This document shows, in pieces, positions 1 through 8,684 of a DNA stretch of 64,000 nucleotides. The translations under genes were made by a program, and so were the position numbers. The notes under the pieces were generated by a model. The model was not told the DNA's origin. It did not search any database and saw nothing but the letters and a program-made list of their open reading frames with translations. Source of the stretch: DT-110 sp030148525 (GTDB taxonomy: Bacteria; Bacteroidota; Bacteroidia; Chitinophagales; Saprospiraceae); the NCBI GenBank assembly GCA_965227445.1, contig OZ245751.1, positions 4,340,001-4,404,000 on the forward strand, in the 5' to 3' direction. Position 1 is the first letter of the stretch, and the number at the start of each line of letters is the position of its first letter.

Positions 1-1055
1 AGACGATTGGTGAATAATACCTCGCCATCGCTGGTCAAGCGAGCTACTAAGACTCCGACGTCAATACCATCGGACTGAACCTGGAATCCAACACCCGCCA
101 AATCGCCGTTTGACAACTCGACCAGTGCATTCAAACCATCCTCCAGGTTGGGCTCTCCTACCTTTGCGGTCCACAGGGTATCACCCGTTTCTGCGTTTAG
201 CTTGACGACCAGACCATCCTGTTGGTCATTGATCAGACCACCAATCGCAATCTGACCATCACGGGTACTGATAATGTCCCGGCCTTCTTCCAGCATTGGT
301 CCACTCAAACGGTTTTCCCATAGTATGTTCCCGTCTCCGTCAATACGGAGGGCTACCAGATCGTTATCGGGACCTTCCTCGTTTTTTGAGACGCCAGTCA
401 ATACAAAATCGCCATCCACGCCGACGCCGGCATTGAGCCCATCCGTGCGGTCGGTACCACTGGTTTTTTTCCAGATAAGATCACCGGCCGCATCAAAGCG
501 GGCATACATAAAGTTGCTATCCTCGGCATCGGGATCAAACTCCTCGCCTACGATGAGCATATCTCCATTGGCAGCCAGGGCAATGCCGGTTACCTTTTGA
601 TCGAGTGGCTCTTCCAGAACTTTACTCCATAGCAGTTCGCCCCCGGCGGATATCTCCAGTAGTAAAATATCGGAGTCGTCACCGTTGTTGAGGACAATCG
701 TTCCGGTTATCAGGTAGGTTCCGTGGGCAGTGCGGACAATGTCTGTACCTGTTTCCCGAAAGCCTAAATCGTATTCTTTTCGCCAGACGAGAGTACCGTC
801 AATATCGGTACGTACGACGAAGACATCCGGGTCATTATCCGCTCCAAATGACTCTGATACACCAACTATGACGTACCCCTGATCGATGGATTCGATAAGG
901 GCAAAAGCTTCGTCGGTCTTATCGTCGCCGAAACTGTACTGCCAACCTTGCGCGGTCAGGGTAACAGACAAAAGAACCCCAAGCAGCGCGCCGACCCATC
1001 CGGCAGGACTGTAAGAGGTCTCTGCTATCGTCTTATTTATCCCTTTTATGATCAT
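1..1055 (-). CDS. Secreted beta-propeller-like repeat protein (partial, C-terminus outside window)
   Basis: An open minus-strand frame runs from an ATG at 1055 to the window edge, at least 351 residues. The N-terminus has a hydrophobic stretch (GWVGALLGVLLSVTLTAQ) that fits a signal peptide. The rest consists of repeated blades of about 50 residues with recurring DGxxxW motifs (IDGTLVWRKEY, AAGDLIWKK, GDGNILWEN) and GY/DxxIVG strands. This resembles the SBBP/PQQ-like propellers common in Bacteroidota surface proteins, which often end in a type IX sorting domain, not visible here. An in-frame ATG at 1091 is an alternative start, but a promoter-like pair just upstream would place the transcript start near 1087 and favours 1055. 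The ligand is unknown. Confidence 0.7.
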   Translation of the reverse strand, partial: MIIKGINKTIAETSYSPAGWVGALLGVLLSVTLTAQGWQYSFGDDKTDEAFALIESIDQGYVIVGVSESFGADNDPDVFVVRTDIDGTLVWRKEYDLGFRETGTDIVRTAHGTYLITGTIVLNNGDDSDILLLEISAGGELLWSKVLEEPLDQKVTGIALAANGDMLIVGEEFDPDAEDSNFMYARFDAAGDLIWKKTSGTDRTDGLNAGVGVDGDFVLTGVSKNEEGPDNDLVALRIDGDGNILWENRLSGPMLEEGRDIISTRDGQIAIGGLINDQQDGLVVKLNAETGDTLWTAKVGEPNLEDGLNALVELSNGDLAGVGFQVQSDGIDVGVLVARLTSDGEVLFTNR

Positions 1056-1093
1056 CAGCGCAAGCGTTTTAAAGCGTTTAGAATGATACATTA

Positions 1094-1124
1094 CAAATAT
1101 GTTACCGATTCGTGCTAAAATCAA
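1094..1124 (-). promoter_or_regulatory. Possible Bacteroidota-type promoter of the propeller gene
   Basis: Read on the minus strand, TTGA (1124-1121), 19 bases, then CATATTTG (1101-1094). This resembles the Bacteroidota -33/-7 pair (TTTG, N19, TAnnTTTG) with one mismatch in each box. It would give a leader of about 30 bases before the ATG at 1055. Confidence 0.35.
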
Positions 1125-1265
1125 AGACAAAAAAAGGCATTTGTTGACTTTTTTTGGGTATTTTTATAGCAATAAACCTATGCATTACAATATAAAAGCC
1201 TGAAAATGAAAAACTTGCACATTAAGCACTAAATATTTTTTGTTGACCATATTTACCCCCCACTC

Positions 1266-2678
1266 ATGGCATCCAACCAACTCATTCGCGTTTGTCAGAC
1301 GCTGGATAAAAAAGAGATACGCGACCTGCGAAAATGGCTCCAGTCCCCGGCCCATAACCAACGTGAGGATGTTGTTGACCTTTTCGAATACCTCTTTCAG
1401 GGGGATCATTTATACCACGACAAATTTCTGGCCAAACCTCGGGTTTTTCAAAAAATTTTTCCCCGTGAGGAGTATGATGATGCTCGTCTGCGGCAAACTT
1501 TTTATTTCACCCTGAAGGCCATTGAGGAATTTCTCGCCTACCAAAATCTGCAATCTGACGAGATCAACACCCGTCTGGCACTTGCCAAAACATATCGCCA
1601 AAAAAAACTGGACAAATCCTATCAAAAGCGAATGCGGGAAGTGGAAAAACTGCAACATAAGCATCCTTATCGGGATGAAGGGTTTCTGATAACCGAATAC
1701 CTGCTGGAACTGGAACGCTACGAATACCTGAGTAAGCAACAGCGCACCTCCGACATTAACCTGCAGGAACTGGCCCAGAAGCAAGAGCATAGTTTTATCA
1801 GTGGAAAACTACGAGTTGCCTGCTATATGCTGAGTCACCAACGGGTTTTCAAAACGGAATACGACTTCGGGCTACTCGATGCCATTCTGCCCTACGTCGC
1901 TAAACGCAAAGATTTACTAGAGGTACCGGCTATCCGCGTGTACTATTACTGCTACCTTGCCTTTACCGACCGAACAGACGAATCTCACTTTCAAAATTTC
2001 AAAGAGGCTATTTTCCGGTTCGTGGATTGTTTTACCAAAACGGAAATTCGTGACCTTTATTTGCTGGCCGTCAATTATTGTATCTCAAAAAGTAACGCAG
2101 GAATCCCCGGCTACATGCAGGAGGCCTTCGAATTATTTAAAAACGGGATTGCCAAGGAGGTATTTATCCAAAATGGCATTCTCGACTTTCGCACCTTCCG
2201 GAACGTCTCCGGTATCGCCATCAACCTCAAAGAATTTGACTATGCCGAGGAATTCATCGAAAAGTACCAACACTATCTGCCAGCCAAGTACCAGGGCGAT
2301 TTCGTGAAATTTACGTCCGCTCAACTCTACTGGAAAAAGGGCGATAACGATCAGGCCCGCCACATTGTACTTCAGATTTCAGCCGACGATCCACTCATGA
2401 ACCTCAACGCCCGCTGGATGCTGATCGCTATTTACTACGAGGAAAGTGAGTTCGAGCTCCTCGAGAATCTGCTCGATAATATGACCTCCTACATCAACCG
2501 GAAAAAAGTACTGGGGTACCATAAAACAGCCTATACTAACCTGATCCGCTACACGAGAAAACTCATCAGGGTGAACCCCTTTGATAAGGAAAGCAAGGAA
2601 AAATTGCGCGAAGAAATCACCGCCGCCGACCCCTTAAATGCAAAAGACTGGTTCCTGCGGCAACTCGATGAATTATAG
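1266..2678 (+). CDS. Conserved helical protein of unknown function
   Basis: 470 residues, start ATG at 1266. There is no signal peptide or membrane segment, so it is probably cytoplasmic. The sequence is almost entirely amphipathic helix with many K/E/R residues and aromatic pairs. From about residue 100 onward it looks like degenerate TPR-type hairpins (for example ELLENLLDNMTSYINRKK and WYxKGDNDQARHIVLQ-like stretches). I do not recognise a catalytic motif. It is divergent from the propeller gene and ends 5 bases before a heptamer array. It is probably a lineage-specific Saprospiria protein. A scaffold role would be a guess. Confidence 0.75.
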   Translation: MASNQLIRVCQTLDKKEIRDLRKWLQSPAHNQREDVVDLFEYLFQGDHLYHDKFLAKPRVFQKIFPREEYDDARLRQTFYFTLKAIEEFLAYQNLQSDEINTRLALAKTYRQKKLDKSYQKRMREVEKLQHKHPYRDEGFLITEYLLELERYEYLSKQQRTSDINLQELAQKQEHSFISGKLRVACYMLSHQRVFKTEYDFGLLDAILPYVAKRKDLLEVPAIRVYYYCYLAFTDRTDESHFQNFKEAIFRFVDCFTKTEIRDLYLLAVNYCISKSNAGIPGYMQEAFELFKNGIAKEVFIQNGILDFRTFRNVSGIAINLKEFDYAEEFIEKYQHYLPAKYQGDFVKFTSAQLYWKKGDNDQARHIVLQISADDPLMNLNARWMLIAIYYEESEFELLENLLDNMTSYINRKKVLGYHKTAYTNLIRYTRKLIRVNPFDKESKEKLREEITAADPLNAKDWFLRQLDEL

Positions 2679-2683
2679 GGCCA

Positions 2684-2718
2684 GGTTTGAGGTTTGAGGT
2701 GTGAGGTGTGAGGTGTGA
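2684..2718 (+). repeat. Heptamer array, GGTTTGA/GGTGTGA, five units
   Basis: Five consecutive 7-bp units (GGTTTGA twice, GGTGTGA three times) start 5 bases after the stop codon at 2678. The same unit family reappears at 23517 and, reversed, at 58003-58079. Confidence 0.9.
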
Positions 2719-2820
2719 GGTCAAAATCCGATCTGCGGTCATCTTTACCACTAAAGTGGTATGGGAAATTAATTCCTCGATCCGACACCACCGCTAAAGC
2801 AGTGGCCTTAACCACACACC

Positions 2821-3086
2821 GTGAGCCGTGAGCCGTGAACCGTGAACCGTGAGCCGTGAACCGTGAACCGTGAGCCGTGAACCGTGAGCCGTGAACCGTG
2901 AGCCGTGAACCGTGAGCCGTGAGCCGTGAGCCGTGAACCGTGAGCCGTGAACCGTGAACCGTGAGCCGTGAGCCGTGAGCCGTGAGCCGTGAACCGTGAA
3001 CCGTGAGCCGTGAACCGTGAGCCGTGAACCGTGAGCCGTGAACCGTGAACCTTGGACCTTGGACCTTGAACCTTGGACCTTGGTCC
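2821..3086 (+). repeat. Large heptamer array: 33 GTGARCC units plus five TTGRACC-like units
   Basis: From 2821 to 3051 there are 33 GTGAGCC or GTGAACC units in unbroken 7-bp register. The only variable base is position 5 (17 G and 16 A by my count). The array continues in register with TTGGACC, TTGGACC, TTGAACC, TTGGACC and TTGGTCC to 3086, 45 bases before the next start codon. The period of 7 and the absence of unique spacers exclude a CRISPR. Long open frames across it are artefacts: three units make 21 bases, so they yield 7-residue periodic peptides. Confidence 0.97.
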
Positions 3087-3130
3087 ATAATTTTTTCCTA
3101 TTTTCGCCGCCTAAATCCACCCTTCGGGTT

Positions 3131-4294
3131 ATGAAATGGATTGATGTTCAGACTCCGGCCGATTGGAAGCTGTTTCACCAGGTACCCCGCCGGGTTTACC
3201 GCCACGATCCCAATTGGATCGAGCCCCTGCATTCCGATGTAGCCGGGGTTTTTGACCCCCGCCGAAACAAAGCCATGGAGCAGGGGGAAGCCAGGTTATT
3301 AGTGGTTCTCAACGATTCAAAAGAGCCGGTGGGGCGAGTAGCCTCCTTTATTGACCCGATACGCAACCGGGAAATGGGATTGCGTATTGGTGGCATCGGC
3401 TTTTTCGAATGTATCAATGATCCCGACCTGGCGCATGCACTCCTCGACCGGGCCGAGAAATTCCTCATTGAGCGCCGGGTTCATGTAATTGATGCCATCA
3501 TCAATTTCGGTGAACGCGATAAATTCTGGGGGTTATTGACCTACGGGTTTGCTCCGCCTCTCTATCAGGAACACTATCACCCTCCTTACTACCGATCCTT
3601 CTTCGAAGCGCGTAATTACCTCCCTAACGAACAAATCCTCACCTTTAGGGGTAACCTTGATGATGTGCCGGCCAATCGGTTAGAGGCCATTGCCCGGCGT
3701 GCCCGAAAGCGGTACGGCTTTTCAGCCAAAACACTGGCACAAAGTAATATCCAAACCTTTGCCCGCCACTTTGCCATAGTCTATAATGTGGCTTTTGCCG
3801 ACAAGCCTCACTTCAAACCAATACCCGAAACCAATATGTACAAACTGTTTAAACAACTGCGGCCCATAGCCGATCCGAACATGGTATGTATTGCCTACCT
3901 CGGGGAACAACCCATTGGATTTGCCGGCTTCATTCCCGATATCAATCCTTTTTTGCGCAAAGCAAAAGGAAAACTAAACTGGCTGACCCTTCCGGGATTT
4001 TTTCTGCGACTGAAAACCACCCGTATCAAACCACTTAAAGGTATTGCCTTTGGTATTGATCCGGAATATCATGGCAAAGGGGTCTTTGCCGTGCTCACTG
4101 ATTTCATCTACCACCAATCGACTATGACCAACTATCCACACTACTATCTGGCGGCCATCCGCGCGCACAACGATATCATGGTGCGATCCGTAAAGTCACT
4201 TGGTGTGAACATCGAACGCATTCATCTCGATATGCGGCGTATTATCGATCCGACCATATCCTTCGAGCCGAATCCCTTTATTGAACCTGAATAA
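3131..4294 (+). CDS. GNAT-like acetyltransferase family protein, paralogue 1
   Basis: 387 residues from ATG 3131. A longer in-frame start at 3038 lies inside the heptamer array and is rejected. The N-terminal part carries the family pattern DWKLFHQVPRRVYRHDPNW followed by a strand-rich GGIGFFECIND segment. The C-terminal half has a GNAT-type acetyl-CoA site (GIAFGIDPEYHGKGVFAVL, about residues 306-324). It is probably cytoplasmic, and the substrate is unknown. The next gene at 4380 is a close paralogue, sharing INFGERDKFWGLL and NPPYY/HPPYY motifs, so this is a tandem duplication. The GNAT call rests on the HGKGV loop and the general layout. Confidence 0.75.
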   Translation: MKWIDVQTPADWKLFHQVPRRVYRHDPNWIEPLHSDVAGVFDPRRNKAMEQGEARLLVVLNDSKEPVGRVASFIDPIRNREMGLRIGGIGFFECINDPDLAHALLDRAEKFLIERRVHVIDAIINFGERDKFWGLLTYGFAPPLYQEHYHPPYYRSFFEARNYLPNEQILTFRGNLDDVPANRLEAIARRARKRYGFSAKTLAQSNIQTFARHFAIVYNVAFADKPHFKPIPETNMYKLFKQLRPIADPNMVCIAYLGEQPIGFAGFIPDINPFLRKAKGKLNWLTLPGFFLRLKTTRIKPLKGIAFGIDPEYHGKGVFAVLTDFIYHQSTMTNYPHYYLAAIRAHNDIMVRSVKSLGVNIERIHLDMRRIIDPTISFEPNPFIEPE

Positions 4295-4379
4295 CAGTAC
4301 ATTAGTCTAAAACCCCAGGCAGTAATCGCTCCTTTGCCCCGCAGATATTAGATTTGACCAATTGCAACGACCAACCTGA

Positions 4380-5564
4380 ATGATGACCATACAACCCGTC
4401 CATAAACCCAAAGATTGGAAGCTGTTCCACGATGTGCAGCGCGAAGTATATCGCAATGACTCAAATTTCATCGCTCCACTGCGCATGGAAATAGAACAAG
4501 TATTCGATCCCGAAAAAAATACCGCTTTTGCCCACGGTCACGCCCAGTGCTTTGTTTTGCTGGATGGGAAACGCCCCGTTGGCCGGATTGCCGCCTTTTT
4601 TGATGAAGAGCGGAGCGGGCACCTCAAATACAAGACTGGCGGCATCGGTTTTTTTGAATGCGTGCAGGATCCGGCTTACGCCAAAATGCTTTTCAATAGT
4701 GCCGAGGAATACCTTCGAACTCACGAAATAGAAGTAATTGACGGCCCCATTAATTTTGGTGAACGCGACAAATTCTGGGGACTACTGGTGCATCACTTCG
4801 CGCCTCCGCTCTACCAGGAAAATTATAACCCGCCCTATTACGCTGACTTTTTCTCCCAAAACGGCTATCAGCCCTTCGAACAGATACTGACTTACGCCGG
4901 TAAATCAAGTAATATTCCGGTGGATCGCTTGAGCCAAATAGCCAAACGCCTGCGGTCGCGACACCCGCTGCGGGTAGAACCCTTTAGCTACCAGCATATC
5001 GACACCTTCGCCAGGGATTTTGCGGAAGTGTATAATGCAGCCTTTAATGTATATGAGCACTTCAACCCGGTGTCTCCTGATCTGGTCCGCACCATGATGG
5101 AATCGGCCAAGCCCATCCTGGACCCCAATATTGCCTGCATTGCTTATTATGAAGACCAACCCGCCGGATTCATTGCCCTTTATCCCGACATTAATCCATT
5201 GCTCAAAGGGTTCAATGGCAAACTGAACTTGTTCACCCTGCCCAAATTCCTGTGGCGAAAACGATCAACTACCTCCTACAATGCTAAAGGCATGGGCTTT
5301 GGCATACACCCCGCCCACCAGTCCAAAGGAATTTTCGCCTTATTAGTGGAATACTTGTGCAGTGATCGCAACCTCAAGCGGTATCCATATATGTATCTGG
5401 CTACCATTCGCACCCATAATCACGAGATCCGCTCCATCTACGATAAATTGGGCGTACATATTGATCGGGTACACGTGGCTTACCGAAAGCCGCTTAAGGC
5501 TGGGATCGAGATTGAGCCTTTCGAGTTCTTACAGACTAATGAACTTGAAAAGAGTCTAGATTAA
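4380..5564 (+). CDS. GNAT-like acetyltransferase family protein, paralogue 2
   Basis: 394 residues starting at ATG 4380, with a second ATG at the next codon. It is collinear with the gene at 3131: DWKLFHDVQREVYRND at the N-terminus, GGIGFFECVQDP, INFGERDKFWGLL, and the acetyl-CoA loop GMGFGIHPAHQSKGIFALL near residues 301-319. The paralogues are separated by 85 bp containing a TAGATTTG -7-like box at 4349-4356, so the second copy may have its own promoter. The last codons lie inside an inverted repeat (5549-5602). The substrate is unknown. Confidence 0.75.
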   Translation: MMTIQPVHKPKDWKLFHDVQREVYRNDSNFIAPLRMEIEQVFDPEKNTAFAHGHAQCFVLLDGKRPVGRIAAFFDEERSGHLKYKTGGIGFFECVQDPAYAKMLFNSAEEYLRTHEIEVIDGPINFGERDKFWGLLVHHFAPPLYQENYNPPYYADFFSQNGYQPFEQILTYAGKSSNIPVDRLSQIAKRLRSRHPLRVEPFSYQHIDTFARDFAEVYNAAFNVYEHFNPVSPDLVRTMMESAKPILDPNIACIAYYEDQPAGFIALYPDINPLLKGFNGKLNLFTLPKFLWRKRSTTSYNAKGMGFGIHPAHQSKGIFALLVEYLCSDRNLKRYPYMYLATIRTHNHEIRSIYDKLGVHIDRVHVAYRKPLKAGIEIEPFEFLQTNELEKSLD

Positions 5565-5602
5565 AGATTGTAAGATAGAAGAAGAAGACTTCTAGACTCT
5601 TT
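5549..5602. terminator. Inverted repeat between convergent genes, probable bidirectional terminator
   Basis: AAAGAGTCTAGA at 5549-5560 is perfectly complementary to TCTAGACTCTTT at 5591-5602, leaving a 30-base A/G-rich loop. The left arm overlaps the stop of the GNAT paralogue, and the right arm precedes the ftsK stop at 5629. The interval has a loose 7-base rhythm (ATTAAAG, ATTGTAA, GATAGAA) and may be a decayed heptamer array. Confidence 0.6.
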
Positions 5603-5628
5603 AATCTGAGTATCTTAAGTCTTAGAAA

Positions 5629-8175
5629 CTACCGGTTGCTACGCAAATCTTCCAGATATTTCTCCAGTTCCAGTTCATCGTATACCAGCACCTCCCGTGC
5701 TTTACTGCCCTCGCTGGGGCCCACAATGCCCATGGCTTCCAGCTGATCCATGATACGACCGGCCCGGTTATACCCCAACTTCAGGCGGCGCTGGATCATG
5801 GAGGTAGAGCCGTGTTGATTACTGACGATGAGTCGGGCGGCATCCTCGAACATTTCGTCCAGGTCGGAATACTTCAGGCCACTGGCCCCGGGCACTTCTT
5901 CCTCTCCGTGGAATTCAGGAAGAAAGAAGGGCTCCGGATATCCCCTTTGCTGGGCGATGAACTGAATGACCTTTTCCACTTCGGGTGTATCCACGAAGGC
6001 ACCCTGCAGACGGACCATTTCACCACCTACGGAAAGCAGCATATCACCGCGTCCGATCAATTGGTCGGCACCGCCGGCATCGAGGATGGTTCGGGAATCG
6101 ACTTTGGAAGTCACTTTGTAGGCGATGCGCGCGGGGAAGTTGGCCTTGATCACACCGGTAATAATATTGACCGATGGTCGCTGGGTAGCAATGATCAGGT
6201 GAATACCAACCGCCCGGGCCAACTGGGCCAGACGCCCGATCGGCAGCTCGATTTCCTTACCCGCCGTCATAATCAGGTCGGCAAACTCATCAATAATCAG
6301 CACAATGAACGGCAAGAAGCGGTGACCTTTCAGCGGATTGAGTCGGCGCTGTACAAATTTCTCGTTGTATTCCCTCAGGTTACGCGCCGATCCTTTCTTC
6401 AAAAGATCGTAGCGATTATCCATTTCAATACACAGGGAGTTCAGGGTGTGGATCACCTTATTTGTCTCGGTCGTAATCGGTTCCTCCTGATTCGGCAAAT
6501 AAGACAGAAAGTGGTGTTCCAAAGCACTGTACGGGAAGAGTTCCACCTTTTTAGGGTCGATCAACACCAGCTTGACCTGTGAAGGGTGCTTCTTGTACAG
6601 GATCGACATGATAATGGCATTGATCCCCACCGATTTACCCTGGCCGGTAGCACCGGCCACGAGCAAGTGGGGCATTTTGGCCAGGTCGGCCACAAACACC
6701 TCGTTGTTGATCGTCTTACCGAGGCCGATGGGCAGATCCATCTTGGCACGCCGGAATTTATCCGAGGCCAGCACTTCGCGCATGCTGACGATCTGTTTTT
6801 TCTTATTCGGCACTTCAATACCGATGGTTCCCCGTCCCGGAATGGGTGCGATGATCCGTATTCCCAGAGCCGCCAGACTCAGGGCAATATCATCTTCGAG
6901 ATTCTTGATTTTGGAGATGCGTACACCGGGAGCTGGTACAATTTCGTAAAGGGTAATAGTAGGGCCGATGGTAGCCCGGATTTTGGTGATCTCGATCTTG
7001 TAATTCAGCAAGGTCTCGATGATCTGGTCCTTATTGGCTTCCAGCTCTTCCCGGTCGATCTCTACCTTTTCCCCTTCGTATTCCTCCAGCAGTGGTAATA
7101 CGGGATGTTCGTAGCTGGACAATTCCAGGGTGGGATCGTAGGGTTCGGAGTGATTGCGGTTTTCTTCCTGTGCCTGCAGGGGCTCTCCGGCACCGAGGGG
7201 TGTAGAAGGCTTGGCCGGAATATCACTTGCGGCACCTGGTGTTTCCACTTCCAGTTCGGAGTCCCCCGGTTGCAGCGGCCCTTCGGAAGAACTTTTCGTT
7301 TTTTCCTGATTGACCAGGTCGAAGTCCAGTTCGGGAATGACCTCCGGTTTATCTTTCTTAGGGGAAGGCAGTTGATCCAGTCCCAATTCCTCTTCCATCA
7401 ATTCGTCCTCGGTCCGTTCGGTACCCTCCTCCTTGCTGGTCGACCGTATATCCTTACGGCTTTTGAGTTGGGGGCGGTGGCCCGGCCGCAGACGGGCTTG
7501 TTCTTTTTCAACGGACCGTGGCGTTACGGCCGGACGCGTACGGCGATTGCCGGTAAGCTCAATCCAGAATCCTTTGGGATCCTTGGTGAGCATATCCCAG
7601 GGCATTTTTTCAAACTTGGGGTTAAAAAACCAGATGACCATCACGATCAGGATAAATACGAACAACAGGGCTTCTCCGGCAACGCCAACGAACTTGAATA
7701 GCCAACCGTTCACCGATTCCCCGAAGGCCCCGCCGAACGGAAAGGTAGCCCCGGGAGCCACGAACTCCAGAAAGACGGAGAGTACGACCATGGACACCAG
7801 GCTGTAGCGGATCACCGGTACGTACCGGGACATGGGCGTTTTCTGGATAAGCCCCCACCCCACGGCAACTAACAAGAATACAATAATGTAGGAGGACAAG
7901 CCGACCCCCCAGTAGAAAAACCCACTGGACACAATGGCTCCCAGGCGACCCAGCCAGTTGGCCATTTCCAGGTCGCTGCGCAGTAGCAACTCCCAGCTAA
8001 ACCGCATTACACGGTCCTGATCGATATGCCAGGTAAACAGATAAGAAGTAAAAGCAATAAACAGGTAGACGGCAAAGAAGAGCATGAGTACCCCCATGAG
8101 CTTAGGCACCCGTTCGTCCTTAAAGGCGAGTGCTAATTGATTCCCTTTCCGTTTTTTTCGCTTTTTTGCTGCCAT
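5629..8175 (-). CDS. ftsK: DNA translocase FtsK/SpoIIIE
   Basis: 848 residues. The N-terminal ~190 residues hold four membrane segments anchoring the protein at the septum. A charged linker rich in E, P and S follows (about 200-370). The motor domain has Walker A GATGQGKS (K about residue 514) and Walker B LIIDEFADL. A C-terminal winged-helix gamma domain (about 785-845, with RRLKLGYNRAGRIMDQLE) would read orienting KOPS-like sites. FtsK pumps DNA at division and activates XerCD recombination at dif. Length and domain order are normal. The gene stands alone, with a TATTTTTG box at 8212-8205 upstream. Confidence 0.97.
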   Translation of the reverse strand: MAAKKRKKRKGNQLALAFKDERVPKLMGVLMLFFAVYLFIAFTSYLFTWHIDQDRVMRFSWELLLRSDLEMANWLGRLGAIVSSGFFYWGVGLSSYIIVFLLVAVGWGLIQKTPMSRYVPVIRYSLVSMVVLSVFLEFVAPGATFPFGGAFGESVNGWLFKFVGVAGEALLFVFILIVMVIWFFNPKFEKMPWDMLTKDPKGFWIELTGNRRTRPAVTPRSVEKEQARLRPGHRPQLKSRKDIRSTSKEEGTERTEDELMEEELGLDQLPSPKKDKPEVIPELDFDLVNQEKTKSSSEGPLQPGDSELEVETPGAASDIPAKPSTPLGAGEPLQAQEENRNHSEPYDPTLELSSYEHPVLPLLEEYEGEKVEIDREELEANKDQIIETLLNYKIEITKIRATIGPTITLYEIVPAPGVRISKIKNLEDDIALSLAALGIRIIAPIPGRGTIGIEVPNKKKQIVSMREVLASDKFRRAKMDLPIGLGKTINNEVFVADLAKMPHLLVAGATGQGKSVGINAIIMSILYKKHPSQVKLVLIDPKKVELFPYSALEHHFLSYLPNQEEPITTETNKVIHTLNSLCIEMDNRYDLLKKGSARNLREYNEKFVQRRLNPLKGHRFLPFIVLIIDEFADLIMTAGKEIELPIGRLAQLARAVGIHLIIATQRPSVNIITGVIKANFPARIAYKVTSKVDSRTILDAGGADQLIGRGDMLLSVGGEMVRLQGAFVDTPEVEKVIQFIAQQRGYPEPFFLPEFHGEEEVPGASGLKYSDLDEMFEDAARLIVSNQHGSTSMIQRRLKLGYNRAGRIMDQLEAMGIVGPSEGSKAREVLVYDELELEKYLEDLRSNR

Positions 8176-8405
8176 GAAGGTGATGTCCTACGGTTGTTCG
8201 TCAACAAAAATAGGTATTAAATATGGGAAAAAATAACGCAAGGAAGCCGTGAGCACAGTACCATGCCCCGTATTTTTTTACCTTTTTTTGCGAAAGCAAA
8301 AGCAACAACCATCACATTGTCAGACACTTAGGCTTTCGCCAAAAAACGATTGCCAAACTGAATCAAATTATTGCAATTACTCATTTTTGTTTTAACTAAT
8401 CACCA

Positions 8406-8675
8406 ATGAATCTTACCGCCGAAATCAGCATGTACCCCTTGCATCAGGAATACGAGCCGATCATCCTCGAATTTATTGCCGACTTGCGCACGAATACCGA
8501 TATTGACGTAGTCACCAACGCTATGAGCACCCAGGTACGCGGGCCTTACCAACGCGTATGGGAGATATTGCAACAAGCTACCCGAAGGAGTTTCGAAGCG
8601 CACGGAAAAGCCGTATTTGTGGTTAAATTCATCGGTGGCGAACTCCCCATATTGGATGCGCCGATCACCGAATAA
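8406..8675 (+). CDS. Small YkoF/MTH1187-like (thiamine-binding type) protein
   Basis: 89 residues, no signal peptide. The opening LTAEISMYPL, the central NAMSTQVRGPYQRVWEILQ and the final VVKFIGGELP match the ferredoxin-like fold and spacing of the MTH1187/YkoF family, some of whose members bind thiamine or hydroxymethylpyrimidine. It ends 9 bp before the aminotransferase gene and is probably cotranscribed with it. The family call is by pattern only, and ligand binding is inferred. Confidence 0.6.
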   Translation: MNLTAEISMYPLHQEYEPIILEFIADLRTNTDIDVVTNAMSTQVRGPYQRVWEILQQATRRSFEAHGKAVFVVKFIGGELPILDAPITE

Positions 8676-8684
8676 ACCAACTTC

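Noticed and set aside
2821..3086. CRISPR-like array
   Set aside because: The unit is 7 bp with no unique spacers, and no cas gene is in the window.
2549..3120. Two minus-strand open frames of 179 and 108 residues and a plus-strand extension across the heptamer array
   Set aside because: They exist because three 7-bp units make 21 bases, so no stop arises. The peptides are 7-residue repeats without a domain, and the frames overlap genes.
5812..7807. Long plus-strand frames opposite ftsK
   Set aside because: Shadow frames of a high-GC coding strand; no motif and low complexity.
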